This document shows positions 35,329 through 39,766 of a DNA stretch of 39,766 bases, piece by piece. The DNA is taken from the NCBI RefSeq assembly GCF_000429505.1, contig NZ_AUBZ01000040.1:1-39766 (forward strand). Direction: 5' to 3'. Source of the DNA: Aliagarivorans taiwanensis DSM 22990. GTDB lineage: Bacteria; Pseudomonadota; Gammaproteobacteria; Enterobacterales; Celerinatantimonadaceae. Below the pieces are notes generated by a model that was not told the DNA's origin, searched no databases, and saw nothing but the letters and a program-made list of their open reading frames with translations. Every line of letters starts with the position of its first letter. Within the stretch, counting starts at the first letter, position 1. Position numbers and translations under genes: made by a program.

Positions 35329-35589
35329 ATACCCGAACAACCTCAAGGTGCAGGATTCAGAGGCGCTCAATGTCCATAGGACGAGGCGAAAATGCGAAGG
35401 AATGGTGACCCATTTCGAGTGTTTTTAACGAAGAACTATGGACATTAAGCGCCTCCCGGAGGGCGAGTTTTCCAGTCCCTCATACTGCGTTACTGCTCCT
35501 TGATTTAGACCACTAGATCGGCGGAGCAGTGCCTTGCCTGAGGGACTGGTAACTCTCGCTGAACATGCATCTTGAGGTTGCTCGGGTAT
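35329..35589 (+). repeat. MITE-like structured repeat, copy 2
   Basis: A 261-bp copy of the repeat at 17003-17267, in the same orientation, with terminal inverted repeats starting ATACCCGAACAACCTCAAGG and ending at 35589. The inner stems are 35360-35379 with 35436-35455 and 35468-35482 with 35539-35553. Several stem positions differ from copy 1 on both sides so that pairing is kept, while the loop of the second stem is almost unchanged. It ends 21 nt before the next gene and may carry that gene's upstream signals. Confidence 0.85.
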
Positions 35590-35609
35590 AACCCACGGAG
35601 GGAGTGTTT

Positions 35610-36137
35610 ATGAAGTATTTAGCGTTCGCCCTGTTGCTGCCGGCCTTTTCTGGGCTTGCATCCAGCACATTGGTTACATCGTTTGAAGAGAACGATCCCT
35701 CCTACACGCTTGCCGTGGACAACAAAGCCAGCCAATCCATCGTTGAAGGCATCGAGTATGCCACCGATCAAGACAGAGCCTGGAAGGTCTCCTTAGGGCC
35801 GGCTTGGTCGGGCGGCGTCAAGATCTACAACGACAAGGGTTGGGATTGGCGCAAGTACGGCAGCCTCTACCTGGATGTGGTCAACCCAAGCAATAAGCGC
35901 GCTCACTTTCAGGTGCGAGTGCTAAGTAACTTTGCCTGGGAGGAAGACAGCGCCATGAGCTGTAGCTTCGAACTCGATCCGGGAACTGAGCTCGACCTGC
36001 AAGTGGTCTTTGGCAAAGCCTCCCACTGCCACCACGGTAAGAAGTTTAACCGGGGGCGGGTGATGGAGCTTCAGTTATGGACCGAGCGTAGCGCCGAGGT
36101 TTCGCTGTATGTCGACAATATTCGGGTTGGGCGCTGA
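35610..36137 (+). CDS. Stand-alone secreted carbohydrate-binding-like module
   Basis: A 175-residue secreted protein. Its signal peptide ends near residue 19 (FSGLASS), and the rest aligns by eye over its whole length with residues 22-185 of the GH50 protein that follows. Shared blocks are LVTSFEENDPSY / LITSFEDGDPAF, IYNDKGWDWRKYG / LYNENSWNWSDQT, LDVVNPSN / VDVVNTNS, VLSNFAW / VLTNYTW and YVDNIRV / YFDNIRV. It has no catalytic domain. The two Cys (MSCSFE, KASHCHH) could form a disulfide. GGAGGGAG precedes ATG 35610. It probably binds agar or a related galactan; binding is inferred only. It may have arisen by duplication of the agarase N-terminus. Confidence 0.82.
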   Translation: MKYLAFALLLPAFSGLASSTLVTSFEENDPSYTLAVDNKASQSIVEGIEYATDQDRAWKVSLGPAWSGGVKIYNDKGWDWRKYGSLYLDVVNPSNKRAHFQVRVLSNFAWEEDSAMSCSFELDPGTELDLQVVFGKASHCHHGKKFNRGRVMELQLWTERSAEVSLYVDNIRVGR

Positions 36138-36307
36138 GTGTATATCCGAGCGACCGAGAGAGATTAAAAGTAGGCGAATCGCCATTGGTGAATCCCTGTT
36201 TTTATAAAAAAGCGCAGATAAAACAAGACGCTTTTAATGCAATACCAGAGAGGAGCTGCCCGGCAATTTATGGGCAGTTAGAAAAGAGAGAACATAAGGA
36301 AATATCT

Positions 36308-39300
36308 ATGAAGGCTTTTAAAGTTTCGGTGCTGGCCGCATCGATGCTTGCGGCGGTACCAGCGTTTGCTGCAACGACCTTGATAACCTCATTTGAGGAT
36401 GGCGATCCTGCGTTCCAGTTGTCTACCAATGGCACTGGTGCGGCACAGGAAATCGTTGCGGAGAACGCCACCGACGGAAACAACTCATGGCGGGTTACTT
36501 TAGGAGCAGGCTTCGCGTCGTCGGCGGACCTGTATAATGAGAACTCCTGGAACTGGAGCGATCAAACCAAGTTGCTGGTTGATGTAGTTAACACCAACAG
36601 CGGCACCATTAACTTCGGCTATAAAGTTCTTACCAACTACACTTGGTTGGACCCGGACATTCTGACCGATTACACAAATGTTGAGCCTGGCACGACCACT
36701 ATTGAGATCCCCTTGGATGAGGTATCGGAGTTTGGCGTTATCGGTGAAACCTACAACAAAGGTGTTGCCCATACCATCCAGTTCTTCTCTGCGAATTCAC
36801 CAGATTCAGTACTGTACTTCGACAACATTCGCGTAAGCGATGGCAACGATGAAACGCCTGTAGATCCACCCGCTCCAACCCCAGTCGAAGGCTCGGTTGC
36901 CAGTGCACCAGTTAAAACTCTGGCGCAACTAGAGACCTTCGACAGCATGCCTGCATCGCTTCAGCCAGCAGGCGACAACATTGCGGTAGAGCTGGTTGAA
37001 CAAGGCGTAAGCATCGGTAGCTCAGCCTTGCAAGCAACCTACGCGGCGGGCACTTGGGATGGCATCGTGTTTGCTCCAGCCGTCGCTGACGGTGGCGCTG
37101 CTTGGAACTGGTCTGAACTGGGCGATGATATCGCGGTAGCTGTGGACATCACTAACCCCAGCGACAGCAACGTTAACGTAATTACTCGTATCTCTGATAA
37201 CGTAGATTCGAGTGATGAAGGCTTCCCTGCACGTATGGCGACCGTGCCAGCCAACTCCACCGAAACCATCTTTGTCAGTCTGCAAGACTTAGCGCCACGA
37301 CTTACCCAAGCAGAGCGCGTTGCGCACTTGGGCATGCGTGATATCCCGGCCCTGCCTGCCCACCATGTGGGTAACGAGTGGCTGGGCGAGTGGCAAACAC
37401 TGGATACTGGCCGCATTACCACCTTGCGTTTCTACCTACCGGGCCTTGCCAGTGATACCACGCTGATCTTTGACAACCTGCGGGTGATCAAAGACCTCAA
37501 CGCCGATTCGGCCTATGCCGAGATTGTTGATGCGCGCGGTCAAAACAATCAGGTGACCTACCCCAACAAGGTCGCTAAAGCCACTGACCTGGCTGACTTG
37601 GGTAGCGCAGAAGCTGCAGACGGCGTACTCGGTGAGCTACAAGGTAGCGCCCGCGGCGGCGACTACGGTAGCCACCCAAGCCTTCAACCAACTGTTGATT
37701 GTGTGCTTGACGCGCCAGCTTCGTTCAACGCCTGTAAGGATGCGGATGGCAAGTGGCATCTGGTTGACCCGGATGGCTACGCCTTCTTCTCCAGCGGTGT
37801 GGCGAATATCCGCCTGACCGACACCTACACCATGACCGGTGTTGCCACTAATGGTGAGAACTCGGCGCTGCGCCAGTCTATGTTTGTAGACATTCCGGGC
37901 GGCTACGTGAATGAGTCCACTGGACCGGTTCACAGCGGCCCAGTTTCTCAGGGGCAATCGGTCAGCTTCTACGGTAACAACCTGGTTGCTCGTCACGGTA
38001 GTGAAGAGGCATGGCGCGAGATTACCCTTAAGCGTATGAAGGACTGGGGCTTTACTACCCTAGGTAACTGGACCGATCCCGCGTTCTACGCCGAAACCGA
38101 TATGCCGTATGTGGCCAATGGCTGGACCGCCAGCTGTAACGGCGCCGATGGCTGTGGCGATTACAAAGTGATTGGCGATGGCTACTGGGGCGGAATCCCT
38201 GACCCATGGGATCCTCAGTTTGCAGCCAATGCGGCGCTAATGGCGGCGCAAATAAAGGCAGGCGTGGGTGGCCAAACCGACTTGTTGGTGGGTATCTACG
38301 TTGACAACGAGTTCAGCTGGGGGAACAGCAACGGCCAGTACGACAACGAGAACCAAAACCTGCTAACCCAGATCATCGCAACCTTCGCCACTGACGCGAC
38401 CACGGCGGGCAACAGCCCAGCGAAAGAAGCCTTGATTGACGTCATGCAGCAGAGTTGGGGCTTGAACTATGCCGATATCTCAGCGCTGAATGCTGCATGG
38501 GGCACCAGCTATGGCTCTTTTGATGACTTGCTGCCAAGCATCAATCTCACCGATTTCTACACCGGTGAGCAAGCTGCGATTACCGCTGACTTGAATGCGC
38601 TGCAGTATTTCTATGCCTTGCGTTACTTTACCGTTGTGAGCGATGCGCTAGAGGCAGAGTTGCCGGGTCACCTCTATCTGGGGGCGCGCTTCGCTGATTG
38701 GGGCCGTACTCCACCAGTGGTGCAAGCGGCATCTGACGTTGTCGATGTGATTAGCTACAACATCTACAAAGAGAGCGTGACTGCAGACGACTGGGATTCA
38801 GCGGCTCTGGATCAACTTGCCACTCTGGACAAGCCTGCGATTATCGGTGAGTTCCACTTTGGTTCGCTAGATAGCGGTAGCTATGCCGAAGGTATTGTCG
38901 GTGCGGCTTCACAGGCTGCCCGTGCTGAGAAGATGATGGCCTACTACGAGTCGGTGATTGATAACACCAACTTTGTGGGTGCTCACTGGTTCCAGTACAT
39001 CGACTCTCCACTGAGTGGCCGCGCGTGGGATGGCGAGAACTACAACGTAGGTCTGGTCAGCGTTACCGATAGCCCGTACACCGAGATGACCGATGCTGCG
39101 CGTTTGGTGAACTGCTACATCTATGATGCAAGCCTCAAAGATCAGTGTGCCACCGAGCTAGCCGCCGCGGATAGCGAAGCGACCGCACTGGCTGCTGGCA
39201 ATGCAAGCGCTCGTTCGTCGGCCTTGTACTCGGGTAACAACATCGGAGTGTCCCACAGTGGTCCGGCTGCACCGGCGCCAGAGGACGAGGAAGGTGACAC

Positions 39301-39460
39301 CACTGACCCTGATGGTCCTGATACGCCAGACGAGCCAGACACTCCAGACGAGCCAGATACAGAAGAGCCGCCGTACCACAACGGTGGTGGTAGCAGCAGC
39401 TGGCTGGTTATCTTTGGCCTAGCGGTAATGGCGCTGGTTCGCCGTAAAGCGCAAGCATAA
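36308..39460 (+). CDS. GH50 beta-agarase with GlyGly-CTERM tail
   Basis: A 1050-residue secreted enzyme. A signal peptide ends at about residue 21 (VPAFA-A). A carbohydrate-binding-like module (22-185) is followed by a PVDPPAPTP linker, a second beta-sandwich (200-405) and the GH50 catalytic domain (about 470-950). The acid/base is E668 (YVDNEFSWGN) and the nucleophile E848 (IIGEFHFGS). The C-terminus has an Asp/Glu/Pro/Thr repeat linker (DTPDEPDTPDEPDT) and then NGGGSSSW, a hydrophobic helix and RRK, a GlyGly-CTERM signal used with rhombosortase after type II secretion. AAGGA precedes ATG 36308; the longer frame upstream has no support. It should act outside the cell on agar polymer. Confidence 0.94.
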   Translation: MKAFKVSVLAASMLAAVPAFAATTLITSFEDGDPAFQLSTNGTGAAQEIVAENATDGNNSWRVTLGAGFASSADLYNENSWNWSDQTKLLVDVVNTNSGTINFGYKVLTNYTWLDPDILTDYTNVEPGTTTIEIPLDEVSEFGVIGETYNKGVAHTIQFFSANSPDSVLYFDNIRVSDGNDETPVDPPAPTPVEGSVASAPVKTLAQLETFDSMPASLQPAGDNIAVELVEQGVSIGSSALQATYAAGTWDGIVFAPAVADGGAAWNWSELGDDIAVAVDITNPSDSNVNVITRISDNVDSSDEGFPARMATVPANSTETIFVSLQDLAPRLTQAERVAHLGMRDIPALPAHHVGNEWLGEWQTLDTGRITTLRFYLPGLASDTTLIFDNLRVIKDLNADSAYAEIVDARGQNNQVTYPNKVAKATDLADLGSAEAADGVLGELQGSARGGDYGSHPSLQPTVDCVLDAPASFNACKDADGKWHLVDPDGYAFFSSGVANIRLTDTYTMTGVATNGENSALRQSMFVDIPGGYVNESTGPVHSGPVSQGQSVSFYGNNLVARHGSEEAWREITLKRMKDWGFTTLGNWTDPAFYAETDMPYVANGWTASCNGADGCGDYKVIGDGYWGGIPDPWDPQFAANAALMAAQIKAGVGGQTDLLVGIYVDNEFSWGNSNGQYDNENQNLLTQIIATFATDATTAGNSPAKEALIDVMQQSWGLNYADISALNAAWGTSYGSFDDLLPSINLTDFYTGEQAAITADLNALQYFYALRYFTVVSDALEAELPGHLYLGARFADWGRTPPVVQAASDVVDVISYNIYKESVTADDWDSAALDQLATLDKPAIIGEFHFGSLDSGSYAEGIVGAASQAARAEKMMAYYESVIDNTNFVGAHWFQYIDSPLSGRAWDGENYNVGLVSVTDSPYTEMTDAARLVNCYIYDASLKDQCATELAAADSEATALAAGNASARSSALYSGNNIGVSHSGPAAPAPEDEEGDTTDPDGPDTPDEPDTPDEPDTEEPPYHNGGGSSSWLVIFGLAVMALVRRKAQA

Positions 39461-39473
39461 AGACTTTGAATTA

Positions 39474-39493
39474 GGTGGGAAGCCCTTCCCACC
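39474..39493 (+). other. Hairpin after the second GH50 gene
   Basis: GGTGGGAA (39474-39481) pairs with TTCCCACC (39486-39493) in a tight stem. It lacks a T-run, and an IS begins 24 nt later, so it may be a terminator stem whose tail is weak. The IS leader supplies a stronger terminator at 39532. Confidence 0.4.
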
Positions 39494-39531
39494 GCGTAAC
39501 AAGCCACCCAATAGGGCTGTCTCTTATACAC

Positions 39532-39563
39532 AAATCCCCGAACATCGTTCGGGGATTTTTTTT
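39532..39563 (+). terminator. Terminator inside the IS leader
   Basis: AAATCCCCGAAC (39532-39543) pairs perfectly with GTTCGGGGATTT (39547-39558), followed by a T-run to 39563. It lies between the inverted repeat and the transposase start. It would stop outside transcription from entering the transposase gene, and it also terminates the agarase transcript. Confidence 0.75.
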
Positions 39564-39611
39564 GAACTCAATCCTCACCTTGTGATCAGATCATTTAGAT
39601 TTCTCAATGAG

Positions 39612-39766
39612 ATGGTTACGATGGACAGTTCAAACCCAATGGAGTGGGCACAAGCGCAGTTTAGTCAGGCAGAGCTCAATGACCCCAGACGTACTCAAAG
39701 GCTTATATCGCTAGCTGCTTCACTTGCCAGCCAACCCGGAGTCGCTGTGTCTAAACTGGCTATTTC
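39612..39766 (+). CDS. IS4-family (Tn5-like) transposase, N-terminal part
   Basis: The frame runs from ATG 39612 off the right edge. The visible residues include MEWAQAQFSQAELNDPRR and LISLAASLASQPGVAV, which follow the Tn5 transposase N-terminus (ADWAKSVFSSAALGDPRRTA...NVAAQLA) closely. In Tn5 this region is the DNA-binding domain that contacts the mosaic end, which agrees with the inverted repeat seen here. The catalytic DDE part is outside the window. ATG 39621 is an alternative start. Confidence 0.82.
   Translation, partial: MVTMDSSNPMEWAQAQFSQAELNDPRRTQRLISLAASLASQPGVAVSKLAI

Larger units (their letters stand above)
39517..39766 (+). mobile_element. Left end of an IS4-family (IS50/Tn5-like) insertion sequence
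   Basis: The element starts at 39517 with CTGTCTCTTATACACA, which equals the first 16 bases of the Tn5 mosaic end, and continues into a transposase gene at 39612. The right end is outside the window. The nine bases before it (CCAATAGGG, 39508-39516) would be the target duplication if IS50-like rules hold. Confidence 0.8.

Noticed and set aside
36184-36195. TTGGTGAATCCC before the second GH50 as an operator
   Set aside because: Only the left half matches well, and it lies 113 nt upstream without a symmetric partner; too weak to list.
39330-39375. Short GACGAGCCAGA repeats as a CRISPR or tandem element
   Set aside because: They encode the Asp/Glu/Pro/Thr linker of the agarase and are explained by coding.
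39517-39532. Sequencing (tagmentation) adapter contamination at CTGTCTCTTATACACA
   Set aside because: The next bases differ from the adapter, a leader terminator follows, and an in-frame Tn5-like transposase N-terminus begins at 39612, so it is a native IS end.

Overview
The window looks like a marine, agar-degrading gammaproteobacterium of the Agarivorans / Vibrio / Alteromonadales type. This rests on gene content: two GH50 beta-agarases, a GH117 neoagarooligosaccharide hydrolase, a GH2 beta-galactosidase, a LamB-type porin, enzymes for 3,6-anhydro-L-galactose (AHG), enterobacteria-like UxuR and LgoD homologues, and a GlyGly-CTERM sorting tail. The genus cannot be fixed from the sequence alone. 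No tRNA, rRNA or CRISPR array was seen.

Layout. (1) 1-2205: right end of an IS3-family element that has cut a cytochrome b561 gene, then about 1 kb with only doubtful small ORFs, then a 222-aa orphan protein with faint similarity to ADP-ribosyltransferase toxins. (2) 2596-8429: a compact six-gene operon with a binding protein, two permeases, an ATPase, a metallo-beta-lactamase-fold hydrolase and a LacI regulator; the substrate is unknown. (3) 8451-16062: a UxuR-like GntR regulator and two divergent operons. One runs leftward (mannonate/tagaturonate-reductase-like, LgoD-like, AllD-like dehydrogenases). The other runs rightward (KDG kinase, KDPG aldolase, AHG-acid cycloisomerase). (4) 16346-17267: a small exported protein with a PEP-CTERM-like tail, then copy 1 of a 265-bp MITE-like repeat. 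(5) 17318-21473, leftward: AldA-like aldehyde dehydrogenase (probable AHG dehydrogenase), GH117, and a MalK/UgpC-type ATPase. (6) 22017-29177, rightward: two permeases, a sugar-binding protein, a chemoreceptor and a LamB-like porin. (7) 29343-39460: GH2 beta-galactosidase (leftward), GH50 lipoprotein agarase, repeat copy 2, a free-standing carbohydrate-binding-like module, and a second GH50 agarase with a GlyGly-CTERM tail. (8) 39517-end: left end and transposase start of an IS4-family, IS50/Tn5-like element.

How it fits together (inference from families). The secreted or surface-held GH50 agarases cut agarose to neoagaro-oligosaccharides. The porin and ABC transporter import them, and a chemoreceptor lies between binding protein and porin. 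GH117 and GH2, both without signal peptides, finish hydrolysis to galactose and AHG in the cytoplasm. The aldehyde dehydrogenase oxidises AHG, the enolase-superfamily cycloisomerase gives 2-keto-3-deoxy-L-galactonate, a C5-oxidation / C5-reduction pair converts it to 2-keto-3-deoxy-D-gluconate, and KdgK and Eda split it to pyruvate and glyceraldehyde-3-phosphate. Palindromes of the form TTGGTNNACCAA, which match the half-site used by UxuR/ExuR regulators, recur in the control regions of most of these units and suggest one local regulon under the GntR protein at 8451-9227.
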